NCBI RefSeq assembly: GCF_000378985.1
Contig: NZ_KB905370.1
Span: 5,997,520 to 6,061,519, forward strand
Direction: 5' to 3'
Source: Ensifer sp. BR816
Lineage (GTDB): Bacteria > Pseudomonadota > Alphaproteobacteria > Rhizobiales > Rhizobiaceae
DNA: 64,000 nt
Positions 42,169 through 50,685 of the stretch are shown here, piece by piece. The position numbers and the translations under genes were made by a program. Numbering within the stretch: the stretch's first letter is position 1; every line of letters begins with the position of its first letter. A model generated the notes under the pieces. It was not told the origin of the DNA, did no database searches, and saw nothing but the letters and a program-made list of their open reading frames with translations.

Positions 42169-42465
42169 ATGAAGCACGTCTTGCCTGCCCTTTTTGCCGC
42201 CTTCCTGCTCTGCGCCTGCACGACCGCCCGGCCGGCGACGGTCGGCTATGGGCGCTACCTCGAGCCCATTCCCGGCAGCATCACCTATGGCGGCCAGCCG
42301 CGCACCAGACTCACCAAGGCGCCGGTCGGCAGCATCGTCCCGCACCAGTTTTTCGACAATTTCGGCCACCGGGTCTATGAGACCTATGTGATCGAACCGG
42401 ACCGCTCGTTGCGACTCGTGGGCCGTCGAATCGACTACGATATCTTCGGCGATATGGACGATTGA
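42169..42465 (+). CDS. Tandem-array lipoprotein, copy 2
   Basis: A 98-residue paralogue: signal MKHVLPALFAAFLLCAC, linker, then PGSITYGGQPRTRLTKAPVG, SIVPHQFFDNFGHRVYETYV and a terminal acidic DIFGDMDD. The ATG at 42169 is placed by the signal peptide. Upstream bases repeat the pattern seen before copy 1 (GAGAGGATCGCC before ATG). Confidence 0.8.
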   Translation: MKHVLPALFAAFLLCACTTARPATVGYGRYLEPIPGSITYGGQPRTRLTKAPVGSIVPHQFFDNFGHRVYETYVIEPDRSLRLVGRRIDYDIFGDMDD

Positions 42466-42506
42466 TGGTCGGGTCGGCCGGACGAACAGCAACCGAGGTC
42501 GCCGCG

Positions 42507-42779
42507 ATGAAATCAGCTGCTATCGCCTGCGCAGCCATGCTCCTCCTTGCGGCCTGCACCACCACGCCGCCCGAACTGGAGCCGACCCCCGGCAGCATCA
42601 CCTATGGCGGCCAGCCGCGCACGAAACTCATCAAGGCGCCGGTTGGCAGCATCGTGCCGCATCAGTTCTTCACCCAGCAAGGCGGGCTCGCCCGTGAAAC
42701 CTATGTGATCCAGCCGGACCGGACGCTTAGGCTGGTGCGCCGCTATATAGACTACGACTTCATCACGAGACGCGATTGA
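42507..42779 (+). CDS. Tandem-array lipoprotein, copy 3
   Basis: A 90-residue paralogue with lipobox LLLAAC, a shortened linker (TTTPPELEPT), the core PGSITYGGQPRTKLIKAPVG and SIVPHQFFTQQGGLARETYV. It differs most after the core. Its stop overlaps the remnant copy 4. Confidence 0.8.
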   Translation: MKSAAIACAAMLLLAACTTTPPELEPTPGSITYGGQPRTKLIKAPVGSIVPHQFFTQQGGLARETYVIQPDRTLRLVRRYIDYDFITRRD

Positions 42780-42991
42780 CGACCTTGCGACATCGCCAGC
42801 ACCTCGCGAAACTCACCAAGGCGCGCCTCGGCAGCATCGTGCCGCACCGCTTCTTCGAAGATTTCGGGCGCCGAGCCTCGGAAACCTATATAATTGAGCC
42901 GAAACGTTCGTTCCGGCCGGCGAGCCGGCGCATCGACTACGATATCTTCGACCGACGCGGTAGGAACTCTGCAACTCGGAGATTGCGATGA
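42776..42991 (+). pseudogene. Tandem-array lipoprotein, degenerate copy 4
   Basis: A frame of about 71 residues has only the second half of the motif (LTKARLGSIVPHRFFEDFG, then ETYIIEPKRSF and RRIDYDIFDRR). The signal peptide, lipobox and GSITYGGQPRT part are missing, and no ribosome site precedes it. It looks like a partly deleted copy that runs into copy 5. Confidence 0.7.
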
Positions 42992-43278
42992 AACATGTAC
43001 TTTCCACCTTTTGCACTGTCCTGTTGCTCACCGGCTGCGAGGTGACGACGGCGTCGGTGGGCTACTCGCCCTATCTTGAACCTATTCCCGGCAGCATCAC
43101 CTATGGCGGCCAGCCGCGTACGAAACTGACCAAGGCGCCGGTCGGCAGTATCGTGCCCCATCAGTTCATCGACCCGTTCGGTCGTCGCGTATACGAGACC
43201 TATGTGATCGAGCCGGATCGCTCGCTGCGGCTGACGAGTCGACGCTACCGAGACTTCCTCCTCTTCGACGACGACTGA
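42988..43278 (+). CDS. Tandem-array lipoprotein, copy 5
   Basis: A 96-residue paralogue: signal MKHVLSTFCTVLLLTGC with classic TGC lipobox, linker, PGSITYGGQPRTKLTKAPVG, SIVPHQFIDPFGRRVYETYV and an acidic DDD end. It is closest to copy 2 (same signal start and YLEPIPG linker). The array ends here, 52 bases before the phage-like module on the other strand. Confidence 0.8.
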   Translation: MKHVLSTFCTVLLLTGCEVTTASVGYSPYLEPIPGSITYGGQPRTKLTKAPVGSIVPHQFIDPFGRRVYETYVIEPDRSLRLTSRRYRDFLLFDDD

Positions 43279-43329
43279 TCCAAAAGTCGGCGTTGAAGCC
43301 GGCGAGCAGAACAACTCCGGCAAACAAAA

Positions 43330-43668
43330 CTATGCAGCCCTGAGCAGCATCAGAGCCCGCTTGGCCACATCGGCGAATGTGACGCCGAGTGCCGCGCCGC
43401 CGATGCCGATGACGCCAAGCGCGCCCATCCCGATCAGCTTCCATTTGCGAACTTCCTCGGTTACCGGCTTCATCTCGGCGATCTCTTCTTTGACGAGCGT
43501 TACCGATCCCTCGAGCGTTCGAACCCTTTCGACGAGTTCGTCCATGCGCTGGTCCATCGACACCCGTCCGGCATCGGACCTGTCCTGCGACCGGCGGAAG
43601 TCCTCCCGCAGATTTTTCACCTCGGCAATCAGCGTCCCGAGCTGCTGGTGGACTGTGGCATCAACCAT
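43330..43668 (-). CDS. DUF1515-type phage membrane protein, possible holin
   Basis: A 112-residue protein: a coiled-coil region (residues 1-70, LIAEVKNLREDFRR..., RVRTLEGSVTLVKEEIAEMK in part) followed by one C-terminal membrane helix (LIGMGALGVIGIGGAALGVTF). The start VHQQLGTLIAEVKNL matches DUF1515, found beside rhizobial lysis genes. It is the last gene of the minus-strand phage module, just after the spanin-like pair, so a holin or pinholin role is plausible. Confidence 0.65.
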   Translation of the reverse strand: MVDATVHQQLGTLIAEVKNLREDFRRSQDRSDAGRVSMDQRMDELVERVRTLEGSVTLVKEEIAEMKPVTEEVRKWKLIGMGALGVIGIGGAALGVTFADVAKRALMLLRAA

Positions 43669-43912
43669 TCCGCCCCTCCCCGTGCTTCACGCACTCATTC
43701 CTGGTCCAGACTGACGCGGCACAAAGGCCGACGACCGTCCGGTCTATCCTGCGCTGGTCTGCCGGCGTGGCGCCGCGAACCCCGACGAGGTCAGCGCCGA
43801 CCACTTCGCGCAAGCCGCTCACATTTGCCGGCGCCGAAGTTCCACAGCCCGCCAGAATGAGAGCAGGCATCATAGTCAAGGCGCTTCGCATCAGCGCTTT
43901 TCGCCGCTTCAT
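43661..43912 (-). CDS. Small phage lipoprotein, o-spanin-like
   Basis: An 83-residue lipoprotein: MKRRKALMRSALTMMPALILAGC gives a basic start, hydrophobic core and LAGC lipobox (Cys near 23). Its first 122 bases lie inside the end of the preceding membrane protein gene in another frame, the layout of Rz/Rz1 spanin genes. It probably joins the outer membrane to the i-spanin-like protein in host lysis. The mature part has no Pro-rich block, so the call rests on position and overlap. Confidence 0.65.
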   Translation of the reverse strand: MKRRKALMRSALTMMPALILAGCGTSAPANVSGLREVVGADLVGVRGATPADQRRIDRTVVGLCAASVWTRNECVKHGEGRNG

Positions 43913-44033
43913 TGTTTTGCCTTTCGACGGAGTTTCTGACGCCGTCGCCGCCCTGCCGGTAGATCCAGACAAGAACACCGGCGACGACCGCCAGCATGGC
44001 CGCAGCCGCGACCATGCGCGCACTCGAGAGCAT
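43791..44033 (-). CDS. Small phage membrane protein, i-spanin-like
   Basis: An 80-residue protein with an N-terminal membrane anchor (MVAAAAMLAVVAGVLVWIY, about 7-25), then a charged helical segment (GVRNSVERQNNEAAKSADAK) and two Cys near the end. The ATG shares one base with the endolysin stop (TAATG). The 3' half overlaps the lipoprotein gene in a different frame, as in Rz with Rz1. Confidence 0.65.
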   Translation of the reverse strand: MLSSARMVAAAAMLAVVAGVLVWIYRQGGDGVRNSVERQNNEAAKSADAKRLDYDACSHSGGLWNFGAGKCERLARSGRR

Positions 44034-44878
44034 TACCCCGCCTCCCGCACACGCCGCACGAAATACCAGAGCCCGAGGCCGGCACTGGCAACCATGATCG
44101 CGGCTAGCGCCCACTGCACTGGACCGTTGCCAGCAATGATCGCGCCTCCGGCAGTGAGAATGCTGCCGATCGGCCCCCATGCCTCAGGCTTCTTCAGGAT
44201 TTCGCGGAGGCCCGTATCGCGGCTATCGGCCTTGGCGGCAGCCTCCGGCGGCGTTTGCGGCTTCTCCACGGTCTGGCCGCTGGCGTCAGCCGCCAGGCTC
44301 GCGGCATTTCCAACCACGCCCAGCTGATCAGCCCATTCACCCTTCGGGTCCTTGCCGGTGATGCGAATGGTCCAGCCGCGACCGTTGACCGGAAAGCCAG
44401 TCTTGGCATTCGTGAGCGATCGCAGGAAACGCATGTAGGCGTCGCAATAGGCATGGACCAACGTGCTGACGCCGCCTGGATACTTGCGCACAGCCCCGAG
44501 CGTCTGCTCGCCTACATGCCCGTCCTCGCGCACGCCGAGGACACTTTGCAGGATCTTCACGGCTCTCGAAGGACCGGACATCCCACCGCTATTGAACACG
44601 GCATAATCAAGCCCCGGCGGAAGGAGATCGCCGCCGCACTGCGGCCAGAACGATCGCCGGTAAATGTCGACAGCCTCTTCGCGGCTCATTGCCCTGACCT
44701 GGTCCGCAGTGACCGACTTCACGCCACGGTGCGCCGCAAGCGTGGCGCCCGTGACGCCGTATTTCGTGCCGACGAGCGCACCATGCAGCCAGTTGCCGCG
44801 ATCCGAGCTGCGATTCGAATAGCCGCCCTCATCCCCGAACATGAGTTCGAGGGCGACGGGAAGAGTTTTCCGAGCCAT
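44033..44878 (-). CDS. Phage endolysin (GH108-type muramidase) with C-terminal membrane segments
   Basis: A 281-residue lysozyme-like enzyme. The start ALELMFGDEGGYSNRSSDRG carries the catalytic Glu of the GH108/Zliss family (EGGYSN) and a D-x-G element; WPQCGGDLLPPGLDYAVFNSG follows. After a Pro/Ala linker, two hydrophobic stretches (ILTAGGAIIAGN and WALAAIMVASAGLGLWYFV, about 239-274) suggest a membrane-attached form. It degrades host peptidoglycan at lysis. It is coupled to the spanin-like gene. Confidence 0.88.
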   Translation of the reverse strand: MARKTLPVALELMFGDEGGYSNRSSDRGNWLHGALVGTKYGVTGATLAAHRGVKSVTADQVRAMSREEAVDIYRRSFWPQCGGDLLPPGLDYAVFNSGGMSGPSRAVKILQSVLGVREDGHVGEQTLGAVRKYPGGVSTLVHAYCDAYMRFLRSLTNAKTGFPVNGRGWTIRITGKDPKGEWADQLGVVGNAASLAADASGQTVEKPQTPPEAAAKADSRDTGLREILKKPEAWGPIGSILTAGGAIIAGNGPVQWALAAIMVASAGLGLWYFVRRVREAG

Positions 44879-44920
44879 GCATCACCATCTTTTGTGAGAG
44901 GAAGTGTCTACCCATAGGCA

Positions 44921-44946
44921 ATAAAAAACCCCGCCGAAGCGGGGTT
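44921..44946 (-). terminator. Terminator after the RTX gene
   Basis: On the minus strand AACCCCGC-TTCG-GCGGGGTT is followed by TTTTTAT, a classic stem with T-run. It lies 26 bases past the RTX stop and upstream of the endolysin gene, so it separates the RTX transcript from the lysis genes. Confidence 0.9.
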
Positions 44947-44971
44947 CCCTGTGCAGTTGCGGTGAGCGCGA

Positions 44972-46279
44972 TCAGAGGATGAAATAGTCCTTCGTCAGCG
45001 TCACGGCGTCATCCAGGTGGATCTTGAGGTCAGCAAGTTTGTCGCCGTTCACATCACCGTAGATGTAGGTGTCGGAGGCTTGCTTCACGTATCGAAGCTG
45101 CCCGGCCGTACCCGTAAACGCGGCAGTGCCGATAAACGCGAATGCCTGATTGCCGGCGGCCAGAGTGCTTGCATCGATCGCCGAAAGATCAAGCCTGTCC
45201 TGCTCGCTGGTCATGAAGTCGAAGATCGAATCGAACGTCGATCCTGCAGACTCCGAAAGTGCCTTGAACACAAACTTGTCGGCACCCGTGCCGCCGACCA
45301 GCTTATCGGCCCCGGCTCCCCCATAGACCAAATCATTGCCCCAGCCTGCGCCGATGATGTCGTTGCCGGCGCCGCCGGAGATGCTGTTTGCGCCGGCCGT
45401 GCCATAGAGTTCGTCGGCGTTCTTGGAGCCGATCAGGTCCTCGATTGACGAATAGCTATCCCCCTTCGCGTCTCCAGTATTGGAGCTCGACATGCCGAGG
45501 TTAGCGATGACCCCCGCTGCTGCGTTGGCATAGGAGGCGGTGTCGGATCCATTACCCCCATAGAGTTTGTCGCCGCCGGCGCCGCCGATCAGGGTGTCGT
45601 TGCCGTCTCCACCGGTGAGGATGTTGATCGCTGAGTTGCCGACAAGCAGGTCGGTGAAGCGTGAGCCGAGGAGGTTCTCGATAGAATAGTAGGTGTCACC
45701 CTTGGCATCGTTCGTGTTGCTCGCAGGCGCAATCAGGCTCGCTGTAATCCCGACCGAAGCGGTGGCATACGAGGCGGTGTCACTGCCGACGCCACCATCG
45801 ATCCTGTCACTGCCTGTTCCGCCAATGATGGTGTCGTTGCCAGCATAGCCATAGAGGAAGTCGTTGCCACCATTGCCGGTAACGACATCATTGCCGTCGA
45901 AGGCGTAGAGGACATCGGCAAGGTTGCCACCCGAAATGGTGTCGTTGCCCTTCAAAACCTCGATGATGACACCAAGATCATCGCTGGTACCGACGGTCTG
46001 CGCGGCCGCGACAATCTTCGTAGCAGCGACCGACCCCTGCACGTTGAAGAGCTGCTGTCCGCTGTACCAGGCCGCATAGCTCGTGATCGTGCCGGTTATT
46101 GGCTCACCATAGGCGTTGTAAGTGAGGCCAGTGCCGCGGAAATCCTCAATGACACCGTTCGAATAATATACCCGAAAGAGCGTTCCTGTCTGGACGTAGG
46201 ACGTCCCGTAATAGATCGTGCTGAAATCGAAATCGCTCATGTTGAGCGAGTAATTCGACGCTACTGAAATGTTTGCCAT
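44972..46279 (-). CDS. RTX calcium-binding protein
   Basis: A 435-residue acidic protein. The first 100 residues are unassigned; after that come glycine/aspartate nonapeptides of RTX type ([54 protein letters not shown]). Two copies of a block of about 85 residues begin at [12 protein letters not shown] and [12 protein letters not shown]. The C-terminus (LSAIDAS... DLKIHLDD... DYFIL) is serralysin-type, with the hydrophobic last residues used as type I secretion signal. It is unusual between phage fibre and lysis genes and has its own terminator. Confidence 0.85.
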   Translation of the reverse strand: MANISVASNYSLNMSDFDFSTIYYGTSYVQTGTLFRVYYSNGVIEDFRGTGLTYNAYGEPITGTITSYAAWYSGQQLFNVQGSVAATKIVAAAQTVGTSDDLGVIIEVLKGNDTISGGNLADVLYAFDGNDVVTGNGGNDFLYGYAGNDTIIGGTGSDRIDGGVGSDTASYATASVGITASLIAPASNTNDAKGDTYYSIENLLGSRFTDLLVGNSAINILTGGDGNDTLIGGAGGDKLYGGNGSDTASYANAAAGVIANLGMSSSNTGDAKGDSYSSIEDLIGSKNADELYGTAGANSISGGAGNDIIGAGWGNDLVYGGAGADKLVGGTGADKFVFKALSESAGSTFDSIFDFMTSEQDRLDLSAIDASTLAAGNQAFAFIGTAAFTGTAGQLRYVKQASDTYIYGDVNGDKLADLKIHLDDAVTLTKDYFIL

Positions 46280-46493
46280 TTACGCCCCCAAGACCCTATA
46301 GAGGCAAGCCATAGAACAGTTTTAGGTTGCAGGCAATCTAGATAACGCTCGCTTCGAATTTCAGCAGGATCGCGCGCCGGGAGGGGCGGTTTGTCCCTTT
46401 GATGAATTGCATCTCCATGCCGATCGGAAACTCGGTAAACACGAATCGCTACTAATCCCTCGTCCCGCGGCCGGTCGGCTGACCACTTAGAGA

Positions 46494-46829
46494 TCAGCCA
46501 ATCCTGGGGCAGCCCGGCTCAGCTCCGAAAATGATGCGGTTGCGTTCTCCTCGCCGACCGATGCCCCTCACTTCGATGACATCGTTCGATGTACGACCGA
46601 TTCTAGGATTACGCAGATAGCGGCGAGCTATATAGAGCGCCTGGCGCGTTGTGCACTGATAGGCTTCTGGTTCCTCTCGGTAGTATCGGCGCGGCCGGTA
46701 TTCTTCGTAGTAGCGAGGCCCACCGCGGCCGATATAGAGATCGAAGTCTTGCGCAAAACCCGCCTCCGGAACAGCCAAGGTGGCAGCCGAAAGAGCCGCG
46801 AGCAAAAGCTTGGACGGTAAACCCTTCAT
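46494..46829 (-). CDS. Small periplasmic protein, unknown function
   Basis: A 111-residue protein with a Sec signal (MKGLPSKLLLAALSAATLAV, cleavage after GFA near 25), an Arg/Tyr-rich linker and a C-terminal segment with two Cys (YQCTTRQALYIARRYL... EPGCPRIG). GAGGAGG precedes the ATG by 7 bases. Similar short proteins occur in rhizobia; function unknown. It lies in the cargo region between RTX and O-methyltransferase genes. Confidence 0.65.
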   Translation of the reverse strand: MKGLPSKLLLAALSAATLAVPEAGFAQDFDLYIGRGGPRYYEEYRPRRYYREEPEAYQCTTRQALYIARRYLRNPRIGRTSNDVIEVRGIGRRGERNRIIFGAEPGCPRIG

Positions 46830-46897
46830 TTTCAGGCCTCCTCTTTTCATCACGCGTGATGCTAGTGCATCAATGATGAATGGAGGCCGAACGTTCC

Positions 46898-47656
46898 CTA
46901 TTGCTTGATCATCAGTCCTTGGCCGGTGGGAAGGGTCAATATCGATTGACCGTGGACAGCGGCAAACTCGTTCCACATAGCGTTCTGCTCTTCGCATCCG
47001 ACAAAGGCATAATCGTCAAGCACAATGCTGGCTCCCGGGACGACCTTATCCCAAACCCGATCGATGCATTCCTTCTCGTAGCGTGCGACATTAAGATCGA
47101 TCGAGAGATACGCGATTTTGCTGATCGGAATTCCGTCAAGCGTCTGCGGCAGAAAGCCTTTCACGAGCACCGCATTTTGGAACTTCGCGAAATTCCGTTT
47201 GGCGATATTGTAGACATCAAAATAGATGCCAACATTGCGCTGTTTCGCCAAGGCTGCTTCCCGGGCGGTCATCTTCCCTTCTGGAATCCCGGCGAACGTG
47301 TCAAAAAGCCAGAACTTCCGATCAAGAGAGCCGAAATCGAGATACTCGCACACGGTCATCGAAAGCAGGCCGGCATTCACTCCGAATTCCACGAAGTCGC
47401 CGTCAAGCTTGAGTGCGCGCTGGGCCGCGAAGCAGCAGGTGTGAGCCCTCCATCGGACGTCTGGGACCCGTTTTCGCTTTGCCCAAGCTTCCCTGTTGCC
47501 TGCTTCAGAAAAGCGCCAAGCAGCCGCAAATTTCGGCTCTTTCATGAACTCGATATTCTTGTTCGTCACGCGGAAGCCGTCTGCTTGATAGCCCGGCAGG
47601 GACTCCTCTCCGCTCACAAGAAAGCGGAAGCGCCTTTTGAACTCGCGGATACCCAT
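46898..47656 (-). CDS. TylF/MycF-type O-methyltransferase
   Basis: A 252-residue SAM-dependent methyltransferase. DFVEFGVNAGLLSMTV (about 86-101) is the SAM-binding loop of the TylF family, with LFDTFAGIPEG downstream and the metal-site-like SIDLNVARYEKE and VLDDYAF. TylF enzymes methylate sugar hydroxyls. It lies head-to-head with a glycosyltransferase gene 316 bases away, in a phage module. It may modify a surface glycan of the lysogen, though the acceptor is unknown. Confidence 0.82.
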   Translation of the reverse strand: MGIREFKRRFRFLVSGEESLPGYQADGFRVTNKNIEFMKEPKFAAAWRFSEAGNREAWAKRKRVPDVRWRAHTCCFAAQRALKLDGDFVEFGVNAGLLSMTVCEYLDFGSLDRKFWLFDTFAGIPEGKMTAREAALAKQRNVGIYFDVYNIAKRNFAKFQNAVLVKGFLPQTLDGIPISKIAYLSIDLNVARYEKECIDRVWDKVVPGASIVLDDYAFVGCEEQNAMWNEFAAVHGQSILTLPTGQGLMIKQ

Positions 47657-47972
47657 TTCTACCCCTCGGAAAGTGGCCCATCCTTAGTTGCAGCTGGGTA
47701 GGTTGACAAGAGCTGACCCCCTCGAGTTAGATCCGTGCCAAGATCGCACTCCTGAACGTGGTGTAGATCCTGCGGTGGCCGACCGGCAGGCATGATGTGG
47801 GTCATCATTGTTACCTTTGTTGCCGGAAAGGACCGACGCGACGCGAACGCGCCGTCCTTGAATTTTCAGTAATGCCGACGACGAACTGCGCGTTCCGCGC
47901 GCGACGAATTCATTGACTCTTCCAAACGATCAGAACAGAGAAGGTCGCGCCGTTGCAAACTCCGAGGACCTT
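47657..47972. other. Intergenic region between divergent cargo genes
   Basis: This 316-base gap separates the O-methyltransferase (minus) from the glycosyltransferase (plus). It contains the ribosome site GAGGA at 47961-47965 and presumably both promoters. A short open frame in the glycosyltransferase phase extends to 47913 but lacks a start signal. No repeats noted. Confidence 0.4.
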
Positions 47973-48815
47973 ATGCCCAAATCAAAAGTCGTCGTCGTAT
48001 TCCCCGTTTTCAACGGGGCTAGGACCTTGGAGATGAGTCTGCAGTGCATTGCTGATCAGACATTTAGAGATTTTCACGCGGTTATTCTTGATAATAAATC
48101 AACAGACGACACACTTCGCGTGGCTGAGCAGTTCTGCAGAACCGATCGTCGCTTCACCGTGGTCAGAAACGAGCAGCATGTGAGCGCACCGGAAAACTTC
48201 GCTCGCGCTATCCAAATTGGCGCAGCGAAAGGCGAATATTTTTGTCTGCGTGCGTGCGATGACTACTCTTCTCTAGATTTCCTAGCATGCTTGGTCGAAG
48301 CACTTGATCGAGAGCCTATGAAGTTGCTTGCGGCCTGCTCGACAAAACTAGTTGGACCGAACGGACATCGAATCAAATCTCCAGATAAATCTATCTTCGA
48401 TTTCACCCCAGCATATTTGTCTGGGCGCGTACCGAGAAACCTAACGTTTCCGGCAGAATGGATTTACGGCATCTACAGGGCCAGTGCGCAAGACTTACTA
48501 ATGGCACGCTGGTTCGAATTGGGAAATCCGTGGTGTCTAGCATCCTATGTTGTATCAGAGTTTGTCGTCCGCGATTTGGTGGTGTACGTGCCCGGACCAA
48601 CATACGATTTCACCGAGGGCTCGGGGTCAGAGCAACGCTACGGAGCAAAGAGCCTACACGAAAGACTCAGCCAGCGGTTGAGATATACTTTCGGGTGCTA
48701 CAAGTTAACTCAGAAGCTTCCGAAAGCTGGCTTCATTACAAGATTAAAGTTCTTTCGGATGTGCTGGAACGACGCAAGGAGAAAAACGCGTTACAAGATT
48801 TTCTGGTTTTTTTAG
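47973..48815 (+). CDS. Family 2 glycosyltransferase
   Basis: A 280-residue GT-A enzyme: VVVVFPVFNGARTLEMSL (about 6-23), ILDNKSTDDT with the nucleotide-sugar contact (about 38-47) and RACDDYSS as the DxD-like motif (about 92-99). The C-terminus is basic and aromatic (KTRYKIFWFF) with no membrane helix. It is the only plus-strand gene inside the phage module, and its base composition is visibly AT-richer than its surroundings, so it is probably a recent acquisition. It likely alters a host surface glycan. Confidence 0.85.
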   Translation: MPKSKVVVVFPVFNGARTLEMSLQCIADQTFRDFHAVILDNKSTDDTLRVAEQFCRTDRRFTVVRNEQHVSAPENFARAIQIGAAKGEYFCLRACDDYSSLDFLACLVEALDREPMKLLAACSTKLVGPNGHRIKSPDKSIFDFTPAYLSGRVPRNLTFPAEWIYGIYRASAQDLLMARWFELGNPWCLASYVVSEFVVRDLVVYVPGPTYDFTEGSGSEQRYGAKSLHERLSQRLRYTFGCYKLTQKLPKAGFITRLKFFRMCWNDARRKTRYKIFWFF

Positions 48816-48954
48816 ATTAGGCATCCCCTGACCAGCGGAGTGTTATTAATTGCCTTCTAGAGAACGTCATCGCTTGGGCGTGTGGTGCCGTACTAGTGCG
48901 CAGATTAAAAAATTTGACGGTGCAGAATTACTGAAGGAACATTGGAAAAGCGCG

Positions 48955-49449
48955 TCAAAGATCGCGCGCGGCAGTCCACATCCCATCGATTTGTATGTCG
49001 GTTAAGCCGAGTGCCCGACCTACGACTGCTATCAGCGGATCCAATCGACTAAACGAGGTAGCATATTCCCACTCAATCTGCGCCCGATCCTTTTCTTGGC
49101 CAAACGCCATTGCGTCAATGGCAGCCGTTACTTGGGTGTGAGAAATCCCGGCGTCGATGAGTCCCAGACGCAACTGCCGCGACGAAAGTGAGGGCATGGA
49201 AGCGCGTATCTGTTCTGCCGCCGGCGGTGTGTGAGGTTGGATTGGAAAATTCGGATTGTCGGCGAGCCATTTTCGAATGATGGGGTTCACACCGAAGCTA
49301 TCATCGGGTCTCGACAGATATTCGCAGTCGTAGGTTTGCCCGCTCAGGTCGGTAATATTGATCGACAGCTGGTAAACGTCCGGCTCCGCCGTCGCAATGA
49401 CCGCATGTATCACGTTGAGCTCCATTCTAACTTGCAAGCTACCAGTCAT
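48955..49449 (-). CDS. Phage protein, unknown function (next to tail fibre)
   Basis: A 164-residue soluble protein. The N-terminus (MTGSLQVRMELNVIHAVI) is beta-rich; the C-terminus is helical (LDPLIAVVGRALGLTDIQID), a shape often seen in tail-fibre assembly proteins. AAAGGA lies within the end of the upstream fibre gene. The start at 49449 leaves 2 bases from the fibre stop. Position suggests a fibre chaperone (inference). Confidence 0.55.
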   Translation of the reverse strand: MTGSLQVRMELNVIHAVIATAEPDVYQLSINITDLSGQTYDCEYLSRPDDSFGVNPIIRKWLADNPNFPIQPHTPPAAEQIRASMPSLSSRQLRLGLIDAGISHTQVTAAIDAMAFGQEKDRAQIEWEYATSFSRLDPLIAVVGRALGLTDIQIDGMWTAARDL

Positions 49450-49451
49450 GT

Positions 49452-50663
49452 TTATGCAGTCCTTTGAACGATAAGCCAATCAGCCGTAGCGACAATCCCA
49501 CGCACACGCCAAGTACCTGAAAGCGCTGTGCCTGCGCCGGAATAGCCGCTTTGAACGTATGCGTTGGTACTGTACAAGCAGGGGATAACTGACGCTTGCC
49601 TAACAGGGTTAGAGCCGTTCTGCGCCATGGTGAGCACTGTCCCGATGGGGAAACTCGTGGCCGTGGATGAGGTTCCGGTATAAACCTCCGCCGCGACGAA
49701 GCCCAGTGCATGCGTATGACTCGTCCCGCTAACAGAATTCGTCGTCGCGTTGGTAATGTCCGACGGCGTGCCGAGCGTCAGCGTGCGGTTCGCAGAAATC
49801 GCGCCGCCGCCAGTCAGGCCGCTGCCGGCGATCACCTGTACTGCATTGCTTGCAGGCGTATAGCCATAGAGCGCGCTGACATCGCCGGCAGCGAGGTTGC
49901 CGGAATGCCAGACCGTGTTATGCGCTGCCACGGAGCTGTCGTAGAATTTCAGCGCATCGGTGCTGTTCACATTCGATAGGTACAGATAGTCGCCTGTCAC
50001 GTCGTTCGCAACACGAAGACCGTCGCCATTCGCCGTGCCGTCGCGGTGCTGAATATAGCCCTGGCGCGCCGTCGCCTTCCAGAACCCGACATAGGGGTCG
50101 CCCGTCGCCGAGCCGATGAGTTTGACCGCTTCGCCATCCGTTGTTACGGCGATTTGGGTGAAATCGACGTAGGCGCCATCGATCCGTGCTGAGGGTATCG
50201 TACCCGTCGTGAGATTCGATGCGTTGTTGGCGCCTAGCGTTGCCCGCGCCGCGGCAGCGTCCGCATCGTCGAGCACGGTCTGCGCAAAAGCTGAGACGCC
50301 CAACGTCGTAAGAGCGGCTCCGGCAGTCGCATCGTCCAGAAGCGTCCGCGCAAACGGCGTCAAAGCGGTCGTCGCATAGGCGTCCGCCGCGGTCGTGTAG
50401 ATCATTTTGTCCGCGCCCGTTGCGAGACCGGCAATCGACGCGAGCGCCGCGCTCGCAGCCTGCGCGCCGAGGGCGGTGCGGGCGGCGCTGGCGCTTGTGG
50501 CACCCGTCCCGCCTGCGGTGACCGGCCGCGCGGCATTGGCGTCGGCGGTGAGGTCGTCGATCAGCGCATTATAGGGCACGCTCTGGATCGTGGTGTTCGG
50601 CACCGCCTTGGTGCCGGCCGGTGGAGAATAAACTCCGCCTGTTCTCGGCAAGATAGCCTCCAT
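49452..50663 (-). CDS. Phage tail-fibre protein
   Basis: A 403-residue protein, low in Cys and rich in Ala, Thr, Gly and Ser. The N-terminus (PNTTIQSVPYNALIDDLTAD) is a common attachment domain of podovirus fibres, then repeats of ARTLLDDATAGAALTTLG type, then HSGNLAAGDVSALYGYTPAS. The C-terminal part holds HTHALGF and a receptor-facing beta-rich region. GGGAGG precedes the ATG by 7 bases and can be masked by an upstream CCTCCC. Confidence 0.82.
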   Translation of the reverse strand: MEAILPRTGGVYSPPAGTKAVPNTTIQSVPYNALIDDLTADANAARPVTAGGTGATSASAARTALGAQAASAALASIAGLATGADKMIYTTAADAYATTALTPFARTLLDDATAGAALTTLGVSAFAQTVLDDADAAAARATLGANNASNLTTGTIPSARIDGAYVDFTQIAVTTDGEAVKLIGSATGDPYVGFWKATARQGYIQHRDGTANGDGLRVANDVTGDYLYLSNVNSTDALKFYDSSVAAHNTVWHSGNLAAGDVSALYGYTPASNAVQVIAGSGLTGGGAISANRTLTLGTPSDITNATTNSVSGTSHTHALGFVAAEVYTGTSSTATSFPIGTVLTMAQNGSNPVRQASVIPCLYSTNAYVQSGYSGAGTALSGTWRVRGIVATADWLIVQRTA

Positions 50664-50670
50664 AAAAATG

Positions 50671-50685
50671 CCTCCCGATGGGAGG
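50671..50685 (-). promoter_or_regulatory. Hairpin that can mask the tail-fibre ribosome site
   Basis: On the minus strand CCTCCC-ATC-GGGAGG forms a 6-bp perfect stem whose 3' arm GGGAGG is the Shine-Dalgarno of the fibre gene start at 50663. It could reduce translation unless opened, for example by ribosomes finishing the upstream gene, which ends at 50776. Confidence 0.45.
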
